From: Conchocele bisecta
Lineage: Eukaryota; Mollusca; Bivalvia; Lucinida; Thyasiridae
Direction: 5' to 3'
Length of the DNA: 64,000 nucleotides
NCBI GenBank assembly: GCA_029237695.1
Contig: CM055265.1
Location: forward strand, 218,291,679-218,355,678
Under the pieces are notes generated by a model, which saw only the letters and a list, made by a program, of their open reading frames with translations, was not told the origin of the DNA and did no database searches. This document shows, one piece after another, positions 9,712-22,041 of the stretch. Position 1 is the first letter of the stretch. Each line of letters starts with the position of its first letter. Made by a program: the position numbers and the translations under genes.

Positions 9712-12131
9712 AGGTCTATGCTGGGGTCTTACTGTGAATCGTGCCCCAACAAGGACAAAATCTTCAAAACTTGTCGGCTAAGCAAATTATCTGTCCACAC
9801 ATTACATAATGTGGCAAGCCATGTGATTTTATGCCCAAGAAGATGTACACTATCTCATGAGAAACATTTACAAAATGTACGATATTTTCCGTGACTGACA
9901 TTGGAAGTTGACAACATTTTCATAGCAAGATCAGAATACGCGTTTGCAAGGAAAATTTCATCGACTTTCGACATAATTTATAGAAAATATCACAGTTTTT
10001 GCTAATATTTTCCCGAGAAACTGCACATTTACTTAGTTACAAAATCACATGGCCTGAAACTTAATTTATTTAAACTTAACAATTAATTATCATTAACACT
10101 AAAAAATAGGCACTCATAAAACAATAAAATTTACAAAACCATCTAAAACAAGCTTAGGCTGTGCTTTGATACTACTAAAATCTCAAACAAGCTAATCTGT
10201 AAAATCATGTAAAATTAATGGGCTAAACGCTAAAAAGACAAAAACAATGACAAATATCAGGAGTAAAATAATTCATGTACAGACCATTAAATGGAACCAA
10301 AATACTTATATATAAATCATATAATATAGATATAAATCATTATAATCCTCCTATATTCTATGAAAGACAAGGACTAACTGAAAAGATGAATTTCAGAAGG
10401 CTACAAATCGTGATGCGAGGGTGGAATTGGGTACCGGTATACACGTACTTCCCATTGGTGGTACATTAACCTTTTCACCCCTAAATAACTGGAATGGACG
10501 GTGACACGTTAATTTTCCGACCAATGCAAGTCAGACTCTTGCAACCGCTTGTCACGAGCCGGCTCATCTGGATCTACACTGATTGCATGCACCGCTATAG
10601 AGGCCTGTTGTGTTGACAGGGTTAATGAATGACAGCGGATGCGCCGGTGACGTGTACTACAATGGCAGACTGGTAGACAAACACTAGGTCCACATCATCG
10701 TGCACAATTCACATTTGTTCATCGAAAATGGATTACAGAACCGGTAAAATCACAAGTCACTACCATTAGAGCAACTTCCGAAGCATCATTGATACTAGAG
10801 ATGGCATTCTAAAACTGAGGATGCCCCAGAAGTCGCTCCAAGGGTAGTTAGCAAATTGGTTTAATGTTCCAGCAACAGCTAAGGTCAGGTCATATAGGGG
10901 ATGGGGTGTCAGTTTCAAGTCTCATCCGAAAGACCAAACGTTAGGTAAAAGTAAGTGACCCGTCAGACAGCCAGGGAGCTTGTGTTAATGTGGGACTACA
11001 GCCGTGAATATACAAACTGCGATAAGAAACTGACACACTGAGTGTTTGACTATTGCAGTTTCTGACCTAAATGTTGTAGACCAATACAGCACGATACAGT
11101 GTCACAGAATTGGCTAGGCACATCAGGAATGCTTCCAGTAAAAACAGTGAACAGTGTAGCCCCATATCAGTTTGCATGTTTGTTTGTTGGGTTTTAACGG
11201 CCTATCAACAGCTAAGGTCATTTAAGGCCGGGTCAATGGGTTTAGTACTAATCCCAAAATCAGAACTGAATATTTATAATAAAACCAGATGGCCGCAGCG
11301 CGCATGTCCAGCCCACCGAGGCATTTGATGGTCTCAGAGTGTGTTTATTTGAAGCTTGATGCCCAATAAGCATACAAAGTTTCAAGCAAATCTGACTTAC
11401 GGTTACAGAGATAGTCGGTATGTGAAAAATATATATTCAGCTCTGAAATCAGAATAATCCTGATCTGATGTCAGGTACTCGCCACACCAGAATCACTTGG
11501 CCCCCTCCTAAAAGCAGTAGGATCAGTAATAATCTTGCTACTTTTATATTGGCCCCAGATCAGACCGCGTGGATGTGCAGGCTGATCTGGGGCTACACTG
11601 GTCACAGCACCAATAAACCACATTTTATTGTGGTAAATCATATATGGTAAATTATGTTATCAAGCAGCTGCAATACGTCTTGCATTAAATAAGTTGGTTA
11701 ATTGTACGCATCAATGAATGTACATTATGTGCATGTTCTAGAACATTGTAAACACAGGCATTCGGCGTGTTTCGGATTTCATCGGTGTAACTCTATATAT
11801 ATATATATATGAACAACGCTTCTTTGGTCGGACACAACAAAATAACATGTTTAAAATTGTAATTTTCTATTTATTCTATGTATTTCTGCAGGATAACGAT
11901 AATTCTCAAATGATCATATGAACTTGCCACTACAATACTGACATTAGAGCCGTAAACACATTATATCATTTGTTATGATACAAGGTTGTGTCCGACCTAG
12001 GAATAGCAGCTGTAATTCGATATTCTTAGCATAATTATGTTCTAACTGTTATTTTAGCAAGAAAACAATAATTCTCAAATGAACAAAATGTAACGGTAAA
12101 CATGCACAGCCGCCTGTATTAATCTTCACCA
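9712..12131. other. Gene-free stretch with scattered repeat pieces
   Basis: Holds fragments of the GGCCTATCAACAGCTA repeat (10,866-10,895; 11,190-11,290; 11,425-11,530), a GATCAGACCGCG-type piece (11,555-11,610) and a (TA)8 microsatellite (11,796-11,811). ACAATAATTCTCAAATGAAC recurs at 12,064 and 12,488, with a related form at 11,898. No coding features. Confidence 0.45.
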
Positions 12132-12466
12132 GGGCCCGGTTGCTCAAAACCTCTGTTAGTTTAACAGACTGTTAAATCCTTAGCAATGCTAAGGAGTTAA
12201 CAGTCTGTTAACCCATTTCATGCTGAGGATACTCCGATTTTTGTTGAAAAAATCTCATTATTTTGTTCATTCATCGATAAAGGTATATGTTGTTACCATT
12301 CATTTGAACCGTCTCGTTGAGACGGTTCAAATGAGTGGTAACAACATATACTTTCGAAAGGATATAAAGAAAATAGGGATATTTTTCTCTCAAAAGGTTC
12401 ATACAACTAAAAGTGTATCCCGTCTGTAATGGGTTAAGCTAACAGAAGCTTTGAGCAACCGGGCCC
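12132..12466. mobile_element. Inverted-repeat element containing a TTAA MITE
   Basis: The outer ends GGGCCCGGTTGCTCAAA and TTTGAGCAACCGGGCCC are perfect 17-bp inverted repeats, followed by ...CTGTTAG and CTAACAG. Inside, at 12,208-12,437, sits a complete TTAA MITE (TTAACCCATTTCATGCTGAG...GTAATGGGTTAA) with the central palindrome TTTGAACCGTCTCG/CGAGACGGTTCAAA. The target was a GTTAAC in the outer element, which carries several. Confidence 0.75.
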
Positions 12467-13223
12467 AGATTATTCATTTAGCAAGATAACAATAATTCTC
12501 AAATGAACATAATTTAACGGTTTTTGAACATCTTTTATAGGTACACGCCCATTCAGTATGCACAAAATGTGCTTTATATCTGAGACATTTTCTTGCAAAA
12601 TAAACATTCATACACCATAACCCCACGTATTGATTGGCATTATTTCCCTTTTATATCAGACTTAAATTTCCACACTGATATCTGGGGCGATAAAATGTGA
12701 ACAGACATTACTATTTATTCTCTGTATTTATTTTTTGATGTGCAATTATCATACTTTATAATCTGTCGAAATTATTTTTTTTTTCATGCGACACATTTAA
12801 TTAGCATAAATAATTAAAAGTATCATGCCTCATTTGCATATGAAAATAGCCTGATAGCACCGCGAGTCACTGTCAGTAAAATAATTATTACTAAATGATT
12901 ATATCTGTATAGCGGGCACTCGTGATGTTTAGAACTGGTGGAAAAGTGACACAATTATACACTTATTTAATTCCTGTACAGAACATTTTGTGCCTACTGA
13001 GTGGGAATGTACCTTTAACAATGCCAACTGGGGAATTTGCAATGAAACAATTTGATTGCCTAAGCCTGAGCTGTAGCACAGCTCAGGCTCAGACAATCAA
13101 ACTGCTTGATTTATAGCACAATATTAAAGAATTTCGAAATAAAGATATTGATAAATATTGGCAGAATTAGTGCAGGAGGTAGTATGTGTATCTACAAGCC
13201 TACTCAATTCCTTATTTCCTGGT
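12467..13223. other. Gene-free stretch with a small palindrome
   Basis: At 13,061-13,100, GATTGCCTAAGCCTGAGCTG pairs with the following CAGCTCAGGCTCAGACAATC as a hairpin; it may be a MITE core. No gene. Confidence 0.45.
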
Positions 13224-13465
13224 TTAACTCTTTGCATGCTGGGAAATTTGTGGGCTATAAATAGTTAAAAAATAGCAGACGAGAATTCATTGTATTTTCT
13301 TTTATTTCTCCCTATAAATATCATGAATATGTCTTGGAATTTCATTAGAATTGCGTCCAGAGGACGCAATTCTAATGAAATTCCAAAACATATTTACAGA
13401 GAGAAATAAAACATATAGTCCTAATTTGTTTGGCGGATATTTTCGCCGCTAGCATGCAGAGTTAA
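13224..13465. mobile_element. TTAA hairpin MITE, family D
   Basis: TTAACTCTTTGCATGCTGGG to GCTAGCATGCAGAGTTAA. The centre is GAATTGCGTCC/GGACGCAATTC inside TTGGAATTTCATTA arms. The second copy at 14,403-14,620 lies in the opposite orientation. Confidence 0.72.
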
Positions 13466-14030
13466 AGACATTGAGCAGCGCCTTAGACAGACGATACAAG
13501 TGTACTTTTATAAAATAAGATTGAGCTGCAAAAATACCTATTTAAAGACTGCATAAAATATTTGTCTTATTTAAATGGCTAATGGCCATCAAAACCACGA
13601 AGAACAGCTGGAAGCCTGGGAGGATTGAGTGAGGACAAGAAATCAATGGTGGCTGCTGAACTCCGCTAATGGGAGTCTGACATCAGCAACGGCACGGCGC
13701 ACACCTCAAATAGCTCATAGAAGAAATAAAAATATTATTTACCGGTAACTAAATAGATATTTAACAGAATATAATAATATTAGATTAAAGGTACATGCCC
13801 ACTCAGCAGGCACAAAATGCTCTTTATGTCCAGTTGTAGTAAGATCATTGAACATGGTGAAAATGATGTCTGATAATTGATCCGTTACAAAATAATTCAA
13901 TTGAAAGGGTTACACTAAGGGAAACTAGGATTTATGGCAAAACATAACAAACTGAACAATGTGGTGAAAATTCAAAGAGGCAAAAATAGATTCTAATGTT
14001 CAAAATGTCACAGGGGAGAGAAACGTGCAC
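13466..14030. other. Gene-free stretch
   Basis: GGTACATGCCCACTCAGCAGGCACAAAATG at 13,791 resembles GGTACACGCCCATTCAGTAT...GCACAAAATG at 12,540, an unassigned repeat. Nothing else recognised. Confidence 0.4.
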
Positions 14031-14101
14031 CGGCCCGGGGCTCAAACACGGGACCTCTGGCGTACAGCACCATCGCAGTAACCGACTGAGCTAACAGGGC
14101 A
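14031..14101 (-). repeat. tRNA-derived SINE head
   Basis: On the minus strand: GCCCTGTTAGCTCAGTCGGT, GGTGCTGTACGCCAGAGGTC and GTGTTTGAGCCCCGGGCC. Clear A- and B-box-like segments. It is followed by GTGCACGTTTCTCTCCCCTG, which is shared with the copy at 14,260-14,345, so this is a dispersed SINE. Confidence 0.6.
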
Positions 14102-14261
14102 CAAATACACACATTCTGCCCATAGCGAGTTACGTATCTGGACATACTCCCTGCCAAATTGGAATTCATCCCCGAATACCATTTTTAATTTGTCTCTGAA
14201 TTACATATTTTGGGTACATTTTGGGCAGTATTTATTAGTCACGGCCCCAAGTTGGGCACCA

Positions 14262-14345
14262 AGTGTCACAGGGCAAGAAAATGTGCACAGGCCTGGGGCT
14301 CGAACCCGAGACCTCTGGTTTACCATACCATCACTCTAACAGACT
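14262..14345 (-). repeat. tRNA-derived SINE, second copy
   Basis: On the minus strand: CTGTTAGAGTGATGG...CCAGAGGTCTCGGGTTCGAG...CCCAGGCCTGTGCACATTTT. The B box GGTTCGAGCCC is intact and the D-arm part is degraded. Confidence 0.55.
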
Positions 14346-14402
14346 CATCTGGATCTACACTGTTTGCAAATACCACTATACAGGCCTGTTGTGTTGAGAG
14401 GG

Positions 14403-14620
14403 TTAACTCTTTGCATGCTAGCGGCGAAAATATCCGCCAAACGAATTAGGAGTATATGTTTTATTTCTCTCTGTAAATATGTCTCCGGACACAATTCTAA
14501 TGAAATTCCAAGACATATTCATGACATTTATAAGGAGAAATGAAAGAAAATATAATGAATTGTCATCTGCTATTTTTGAACTATTTATAGCCCACAAATT
14601 TCCAGCATGCAAAGAGTTAA
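14403..14620. mobile_element. TTAA hairpin MITE, family D, inverted copy
   Basis: TTAACTCTTTGCATGCTAGC to CCAGCATGCAAAGAGTTAA. It matches the copy at 13,224 in reverse; half of the central palindrome is deleted. Confidence 0.72.
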
Positions 14621-15511
14621 TAACAGTACGAGATATTTGACTACATTTGATAGCAGACAATGGAACAAAGGTGCAGACATGCACATACAAGTACACCCAG
14701 AGTTTGTCATACACCAGCCAAGTAAACATATACATGTACATACAATTGTACGGACATACACAGACAACGATACAAATTGAGATCTATGCTTATTTCTATA
14801 CAGTTGCCAGCACAATATTGTCATGAAAATATCATACACTATAAACATGTAAACGACTGTCTGTTCCACGTTTTGCTTCCAACATTTTGCCATTAAACGC
14901 ATTAAATCTAAAAAATATTTAAAAGTACATGTAAGTACTTTTTCATCAATAACAAAAAAAAACACCCTCCCCAAAAAAATATAATTGATGAAATTCCATC
15001 AAATATTGATTTTATTGCGAAAAAAATATTTTCCTATGGGAATTTAACATGGGGACTCCGAAACCTGGCAAGATAGCTTGAAAATGATGTAACTAACAAA
15101 ACAAAAGTTAGATTTTGAAAATATTTTTTTTGGGGAGGGTGACTTTATTACTTTTAAATATTTTTGAGATTTAATGTGTTTAATAGCCAAAAGTTTGTAG
15201 GCAGCAAAACATGGAACAGACAGTAATCTATTATTTTACTTGTTTCCCCACAAATAAATGTACAACAATATGCATATATATATATGGATTTGTGGAGAAA
15301 GAAGAAGAATATGAACCACGAATATGGGCCAAACTGAAGGCGACATGTATTATCGAACACAAGTGCCTTTATTGACTAAAATGTATGTCAACCACTGCTG
15401 ATAAAGATACCTTACGACATTCGTGATTAGTCACTGAAGTGGACTGACAGAGGGGGTCATCAGAAACTGAATTGGTAACTTCCCGGTTAATCTGTACATT
15501 CACTGGTTAAT
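14621..15511. other. Gene-free stretch with a diverged inverted repeat
   Basis: AAAACGCATTAAATCTAAAAAATATTTAAAAGT (14,893 on) and ACTTTTAAATATTTTTGAGATTTAATG (15,150 on) are inverted, with CACCCTCCCCAAAAAAA against TTTTTTTGGGGAGGGTG inside. A foldback element of roughly 14,870-15,240 is therefore likely. No coding features. Confidence 0.5.
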
Positions 15512-15582
15512 TTCAACCCTTAGACCGCTACACACAACAATTCTCGTCTACTGTTGCTTTTATATCTTGCCTTATTTCTAAA

Positions 15583-16761
15583 CAAGAAACGAGGCAAAGC
15601 CACGAAGGCCAGGTTTTTTCCAAGCATGGACACTTGGATAACATAATTATACCCACTTTTTGTAGACTAGATGGCCGTGGCCTACATGTCGCGCCTTGGG
15701 GCGAGGCATGGATACAAAAAAAATAGATATAGTAGATGGAAAAACTTTAACGAAAAAACTTTAACCGGACACACGGACACACGGACGTACGGACGGACGG
15801 ACGTATGCCAAAATGCCGACGATATCGCGATTTCCGCAAGCGGGTGCTACAATGATGATAAACACCCATGTGAAGTATCAAGGTAATGGGTGAAGCAGTT
15901 GCAGAGATATAGTACACAAAAAAACTTTAACAAATAAATTCAAAGTAATTTGACCTTGACATTGCGCACAGGGGCCGCACGGTTGGGGGTTAGAGTGAAA
16001 ATATGGGCGATGATAAACACCCATGTGAAGTTTCAAGGTAATGGGCGAAGCAGTTGCAGAGATATAGTATAACAAAAAAGTTTTAACCAAAAAATTTAAC
16101 CAGACGTACGTTAAAAAGTTAACGTTGAAAATGGCTAAGTCAATTACGTAGAAATAATAGGTGAAGGTAAAAAAATGGTCACATGTTGGATAGTTGTATG
16201 TGGTAGGCACCCCTTGGTTATGAAGCTGTGAAAGTTTGGTGGTCCTAGGTGGTACAGTACCAAAGAAATGGACTTACACACGAAAACTTAACATTGTAAA
16301 GGCGAAAAGTTAACATTGAAAATGGCTAAGTCGACTGCACGGATAAAATGGGTCAAGTTAAAAAAAAAGTAACATGTTGGATAGTAATATGTGGTGCGCA
16401 CCCCTTGATTATGAAGCTGTGAAAGTTTGGTGGTCCTATGTGGTACAGTACCAAAGAAATGGACTTAAATATGAAAACTTAACATTGAAAACGCGAAAAC
16501 TTTACATTGAAAATGGCTAAGTCGATTGCGCGGAAAAAATGGGTCAAGTTAAAAAAAAAGTAACATGTTGGATAGTGATATGTGGTGGGCACCCCTTGAT
16601 TATGAAGCTGTGAAAGTTTGGTGGTCCTAGGTGGTACAGTAACAAAGAAATGGACTCAAACACGAAAACTTAACATTGATTGTGGACACCGCCCGCCGCC
16701 CGCCCGCCCGGCTTTCGCCAATCCGATAGCCTGGATTTTTTTTCAAAAAACCTGGCTAAAA
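15583..16761. mobile_element. HINE/pearl-like element, complete ends, inserted in a hairpin MITE
   Basis: Begins CAAGAAACGAGGCAAAGCCA, passes an ACGG/ACGT microsatellite at 15,780-15,805, one core unit and a repeated tail block (AAAATGGCTAAGTCGA...GGTGGTCCTAGGTGGTACAG), and ends AACCTGGCTAAAAA. GCCAGGTTTTTT near the left and AAAAAACCTGGC at the right form the sub-terminal stem. It splits a TTAA-type hairpin MITE: CTTATTTCT lies on the left and AACATGGTTTGCCAGCACTT on the right, which are neighbours in intact MITE copies such as 5,434-5,684. Confidence 0.75.
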
Positions 16762-16876
16762 AGCAACATGGTTTGCCAGCACTTCAGAATCATTTCCAAA
16801 GGAAATGATTCTAAAGTGCTGTCAAAGCATGTTGTAAATGATTCTAAAATGCTGTCAAAGCATGTTTTTGATGATA

Positions 16877-19107
16877 ACAAGAAACGAGGCAAAGCCACGA
16901 AGGCCAGGTTTTTTCCAAGCATGGACACTTGGATAACATAATTATACCCACTTTTTGTAGACTAGATGGCCGTGGCCTGCATGTCGCGCCATGGGGCGAG
17001 GCATGGACACTAAAAAAATAGATATAGTAGATGGAAAAACTTTAAGGAAAAAACTTTAACCGGACAAACGGACATACGGACGGACGGACGTATGCCAAAA
17101 TGCCGACGATATCGCGCTTTCCGCAAGCGGGTGCGACAATGATGATAAACACCCATGTGAAGTATCAAGGTAATGGGTGAAGCAGTTGCAGAGATATAAT
17201 ACACGAAAAAACTTTAACAAATAAATTCAAAGTAATTTGACCTTGACATTGCGCACAAGGGCCGCACGGTTAGGGGTTAGAGTGAAAATATGGACGATGA
17301 TTCAAGGTAATGGGCGAAGCAGTTGCAGAGATATAGTATAACAAAAAAGTTTTAACCAAAAAATTTAACCAGACGTACGTTAAAAAGTTAACGTTCAAAA
17401 TGGCTAAGTCAATTACGTAACAAGAAACGAGGCAAAGCCACGAAGGCCAGGTTTTTTCCAAGCATAGACACTTGGATAACATAATTATACCCACTTTTTG
17501 TAGACTAGATGGCCGTGGCCTGCATGTCGCGCCTTGGGGCGAGGCATGGACACTAAAAAAATAGATATAGTAGATGGAAAAACTTTAACCAAAAAACTTT
17601 AACCGGACACACGGACGAACGGACGGACGTATGCCAAAATGCCGACGATATCGCGCTTTCCGCAAGCAGGTGTGACAATGATGATAAACACCCATGTGAA
17701 GTATCAAGGTATTGGGTGAAGCAGTTGCAGAGATATAGTACACAAAACAAATTTAACAAAAAAATTCAAAGTAATTTGAACTTGACATAGGGCACAGGAT
17801 CGTGCTTTCCGCAAGCAGGTGCGACAATGATGATAAACACCCATGTGAAGTATCAAGGTATTGGGTGAAGCAGTTGCAGAGATATAGTACACAAAAAAAC
17901 TTTAACAAAAAAATTCAAAGTAATTTGACCTTGACATTGGGCACAGGATCGCGCTTTCCGCAAGCAGGTGCGACAATGATGATAAACCCATGTAATACAG
18001 GTATTGTAAGAGTGCAGATATGTACACGAAAAAACTTTAACAAAAAAATTCAAAGTATTTGACCTGACATTGGGCACGATCGCGCTTTCCGCAAGCATGC
18101 GACAATGATGATAAACACATGAAGATCAAGGTAATTGGGAAGCATTCAGAGATAGTCGAAAAAACTTAACAAAAAAATTCAAAGTAATTTGACCTTGACA
18201 TTGGGCACAGGATCACGCTTTCCGCAAGCAGGTGCGACAATGATGATAAACACCCATGTGAAGTATCAAGGTATTGGGTGACGCAGTTGCAGAGACATAG
18301 TACACTAAAAAACTTTAACAAAAAAATTCAAAGTAATTTGACCTTGACATTGGGCACAGGATCGCGCTTTCCACAAGCAGGTGCGACAATGATGATAAAC
18401 ACCCATGTGAAGTATCAAGGTATTGGGTGAAGCAGTTGCAGAGATATAGTACACAAAAAAACTTTAACAAAAAAATTCAAAGTAATTTGACCTTGACATT
18501 GGGCACAGGGGCCGCACGGTTGGGGGTTAGAATGAAAATATGGATGATGATAAACACCCATATGAAGTTTCAAGGTAATGGGCGAAGCAGTTGCAGAGAT
18601 ATAGTATAACAAAAAAGTTTTAACCAAAAAACTCTAACCAGACGTACGTTAAAAAGTTAACGTTGAAAATGGCTAAGTCAATTACGTAGAAATAATAGGT
18701 GAAGGTAAAAAAATGGCCACATGTTGGATAGTTGTATGTGGTAGGCATCCCTTGGTTATGAAGCTGTGAAAGTTTGGTGGTCCTAGGTGGTACAGTACCA
18801 AAGAAATGGACTTAAACACGAAAACTTAACATTGAAAACGCGAAAACTTAACATTGAAAATGGCTAAGTCGATTGCGCGGAAAAAATGGTTCAAGTTAAA
18901 AAAAAAGTAACATGTTGGATAGTGATATGTGGTGGGCACCCCTTGATTATGAAGCTGTGAAAGTTTGGTGGTCCTAGGTGTTACAGTAACAAAGAAATGA
19001 ACTCAAACACGAAAACTTAACATTGATTGTGGACGCCGCCCGCCGCCCGCCCGCCCGGCTTTCGCCAATCCAATAGCCTGGATTTTTTTCAAAAAACCTG
19101 GCTAAAA
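16877..19107. mobile_element. HINE/pearl-like element pair inserted in the same hairpin MITE
   Basis: One head at 16,877 runs 540 bp and is cut by a second head at 17,421 (GTCAATTACGTA|ACAAGAAACGAGG). The second copy has about five 149-bp core units (17,640-18,520), one of them with many small deletions (17,990-18,150), and the only tail, ending AACCTGGCTAAAAA near 19,107. The left flank GTTTTTGATGATAA and right flank TGGAAAATAAACAG are adjacent in uninterrupted MITE copies (for example at 9,086-9,115), giving another empty site. Confidence 0.73.
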
Positions 19108-19414
19108 ATGGAAAATAAACAGTAGACGACAACAGATTAAGATAGCGGTGTAAGGGTCAATGGTGTACTGAAAGGGTTTAATATAAAATATATGAGAAAG
19201 GTTACATTTTTGTTATTACTCCTTCAGTAATGGTGTCAGGTATTATGATAACGGTTTCAGATATACTGAATGGTGGATTACGGCACTGCACATGATCTCT
19301 ACATGCCTTTCCAGCTGGCAGATGCAGAGAAAGCTGGCATAAGGCGTTTCTGGTATAAAAACGATCCACTAAATACTACAAGACCACACGTACGGTAACA
19401 CAGGCCTCCAAGAA

Positions 19415-19635
19415 CCCGTTTCACTCAACTACGTATGATTAAAATGTTCGTAAGTGCAAATTTAGAATCGTCTGGAAATTTCAATTGATGGATTTACATT
19501 TATTGAGCATAGGCTGCATATGCAGCCTATGCTCAATAAATGTAAATCCAAATTGTTAATGTGAAATTTACAGACTATCATAATTTTGCACTTACGAACA
19601 TTTTAGTCGTACGAAGTTTAGTGCAAGGCCTCCCA
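19415..19635. mobile_element. Palindromic MITE, third copy
   Basis: CCCGTTTCACTCAACTACGT to GAAGTTTAGTGCAAGGCC around the same central palindrome. The ends are more diverged; the outside bases are CCAAG and CCCAG. Confidence 0.68.
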
Positions 19636-19639
19636 GATG

Positions 19640-20520
19640 TATAGACCTTGTGATGTTTGCGACCAATGTAGCTCCGGATCACCAAGTACATGATCAACAC
19701 ACGTGATCTGGGACTACAGTTCCGTCACTTGTATTTGTGATTGTGTTTCTTTTATCATGAGGAAACTGGGTGAGCGTGAAATTCACCATGAAATACAATT
19801 GTCAAAAATGTTCAATATCATCTGGTGGCCCCAAGCATTTAAATTTAAAAGGCTTAATGGCAGCATTCGCAATTTTACCTAAATCACATGTTTTGCCAAT
19901 ACCCCAATCACAGTGTCACGTTTTGGCCGCCATGTTTAGCTACGATGGGAAACATGGCAGAATGTGGCTACTTTAGCCAATGTGGAACAACTTGGCTAAA
20001 ACGTGATCAAATGGGACAAAAAGTGAACTGGAAATTGTAATTTTGGACATGTTAAGAATTTGCTGGTTTTTCTCCACAACGTGGCAATAATGTGGCAACG
20101 TGGTTAAGCTTTTTAACCCCACAGACCATAGTTCCAATATTTAGAAATACTGTAGTTCCAGATGAGCCAGCTAGTAACGTGCCGTCCCACCAGGATCTGC
20201 AGTATTTGCCTGTATCTTAAGATTTTTCTACACACCCCTTTTCGAATTAATGGAATCGTCCAAGAATAAGAATAGAACAGTCCATTTCAGCTATGTAGGG
20301 GTGAAATGGTTAGCTGATTCTCAGCTAGCATACCACCGACTGCTGCCTACCGTATTATACACACTGGGTACAAACAAATATGTACGCTGGTACATGTTAT
20401 ATATACATGTACAGTAACAATGTTCAGCCATTTATCAGTAACAAACTGGCCTGCTTCAGCACACGCAAATTGCACAACACTTCAATTGGACCACTCGCCA
20501 GCAAATGGTACCTCAAGACA
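19640..20520. other. Gene-free stretch
   Basis: A GATCAGACTGCG-type repeat remnant near 19,655-19,720 and otherwise unremarkable sequence. The frame at 19,770-19,976 has no family features. Confidence 0.4.
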
Positions 20521-20715
20521 TTAACCCTTACAATGTTGAATTAAATTGTGTCGTCTGCTGCTTATTTTTTAATTTCCATTTTTCTTAATACAAACATAGT
20601 TTGGCAGCACTTCAGAATCATTTCCAATGTACTTTCAAACCATATTTTTATTGAGCAAAAATACAAAATATGAAACAGCAGACAACAAGTTTTTTTCCCG
20701 CATTCGAAGGGTTAA
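20521..20715. mobile_element. piggyBac-like hairpin MITE, family B
   Basis: TTAACCCTTACAATGTTGAA at the left and CATTCGAAGGGTTAA at the right. The interior palindrome (CACTTCAGAATCATTTCC) has lost its second half. Its uninterrupted CTTAATACAAACATAG is the empty-site partner for the nested copy at 8,939. Confidence 0.7.
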
Positions 20716-21081
20716 CAATCAGCATAGCTCCGGACTAGTCGACACATCCATACTCCGATTGATCATGCTTATGTTGCTCACTATTCATTTTTGAGGCAGC
20801 ACTTCATCGATATGACAATTTATCCCGTCAACACAGTGCGTATGTGCCGTGAAACATTTTTGATATCCTGTCAATACGACATAATCACTGTGTATGAATA
20901 TGTGCGGTGGCTGGGGTTATTTTTTTGCATTTTAAAGCCATTTGTAGGTGTTGACGGGATAAATAGAATAGTAGGTGGCGCGGCACGGAAACGGGATGTG
21001 CTCGGTAGAGCCTCGCCCATCCCGTTTCCTAAGCCTTGCCAGATATTTTTTTCCCATTCACGGCACTAACCTACTATTCTC

Positions 21082-21444
21082 CAGGGCTCCAGATAAGGAA
21101 TTAGTAATTGAGTATTGTCACTCCATCATTTCTGAAGCAATTGGGTATTTCAAAATTTTAATTGTGTAAAATAGAATCACACTACTGTTCACACATCATC
21201 AGACCGCACTTATTGAATAGTTTGCTTCTAATTGGAGACAATTCCAATGAAATACCAAGATGTGTTTTCATGGAAAAATAAGAAAATATGCTATATTTGT
21301 GGTCTGTTTATTGTTTTCTGTAGCATGATAAAGATACCACAAATTTTTCATTGCTTTTTGATACTCACTACTTCTGATTTCAATTGGGTTTTTGGCAATT
21401 TTAATTGGGTATTTACACAAATACGCACCTTATCTGGAGCTCTG
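21082..21444. mobile_element. CAGGGCTCCAGATAAG MITE downstream of FOXO
   Basis: CAGGGCTCCAGATAAG at the left is inverted at the right as CTTATCTGGAGCTCTG, with one change. ATTCTC lies directly outside both ends. 363 bp, no transposase. It lies about 600 bp beyond the FOXO stop and contains an AATAAA on the minus strand (21,307-21,312) that could serve as a polyadenylation signal, but nothing proves that it does. Confidence 0.7.
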
Positions 21445-21668
21445 ATTCTCTATATATATTCTGAAGGATGTACTGTATGGAAGTGCAGATTAATCCAGGT
21501 ATGCCGGTCACGTCACCAGCCAGGACTAGCACTAGCACTGCATACCTCAGTCCCTATTTGCCATGCCAGGTGAGATATGTGTAACAAGGTCCCATTGTCC
21601 GACAGTAGCCTGCTTCACAACTATCATATAATCTTCATCACAGTGACCATACTTCCTTCGATTCTGTA

Positions 21669-21816
21669 CAGCCGTACTTCATTCGACTGTGTCCATCCGT
21701 CAATACAGTCGTACTTCATTCAACTGTGTCCATCCATCAATACAGTCGTACTTCATTCAACTGTGTCCATCCATCAATGCAGCCGTACTTCATTCGACTG
21801 TGTCCATCCATCAATG
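21669..21816. repeat. 37-bp minisatellite, four copies, in FOXO 3' flank
   Basis: CAGTCGTACTTCATTCAACT plus GTGTCCATCCATCAATA repeats four times exactly in phase (4 x 37 = 148 bp), differing at only a few bases. It lies 225 bp past the FOXO stop, probably in the 3' UTR or just beyond. The open frames across it are repeat artefacts. Confidence 0.88.
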
Positions 21817-22041
21817 CAGACTTGACGCACTGAATCCCTGTACCTTGGTAGAACTAGCCCATTCCATCCATTGAGAATATTACACTTCTCTCCTTAACCT
21901 CGACACATTACCGGACATCGGTCAGCACTCACAGTTTACTCTAGCCTACATTCTACAACACAACGTATTTCCATCGCCGTTTGTATGTCATACTAATCAA
22001 ATGGTACACTCGGGTTGCTTGGGCCTAGTGTAAAGCCAACA

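Larger units (their letters stand above)
15512..19160. mobile_element. TTAA-type hairpin MITE broken by two HINE insertions
   Basis: MITE pieces are at 15,512-15,582, 16,762-16,876 and 19,108-19,160. They read in order as CAACCCTTAGACCGCTA, a palindrome CACTTCAGAATCATTTCC/GGAAATGATTCTAAAGTG, and GATAGCGGTGTAAGGGTCAA. Both ends have one change from TTAA (TCAA). Confidence 0.7.

Noticed and set aside
14585..14974. 129-residue minus frame with hydrophobic, cysteine-rich sequence
   Set aside because: It overlaps the end of a TTAA MITE and an AT-rich foldback; the composition reflects TGT/ACA-rich DNA rather than a membrane protein.
15700..19100. CRISPR-like array (regular repeats with about 149-bp period)
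   Set aside because: The repeats fill the entire period with no variable spacers, in a eukaryotic sequence; they are transposon core repeats.
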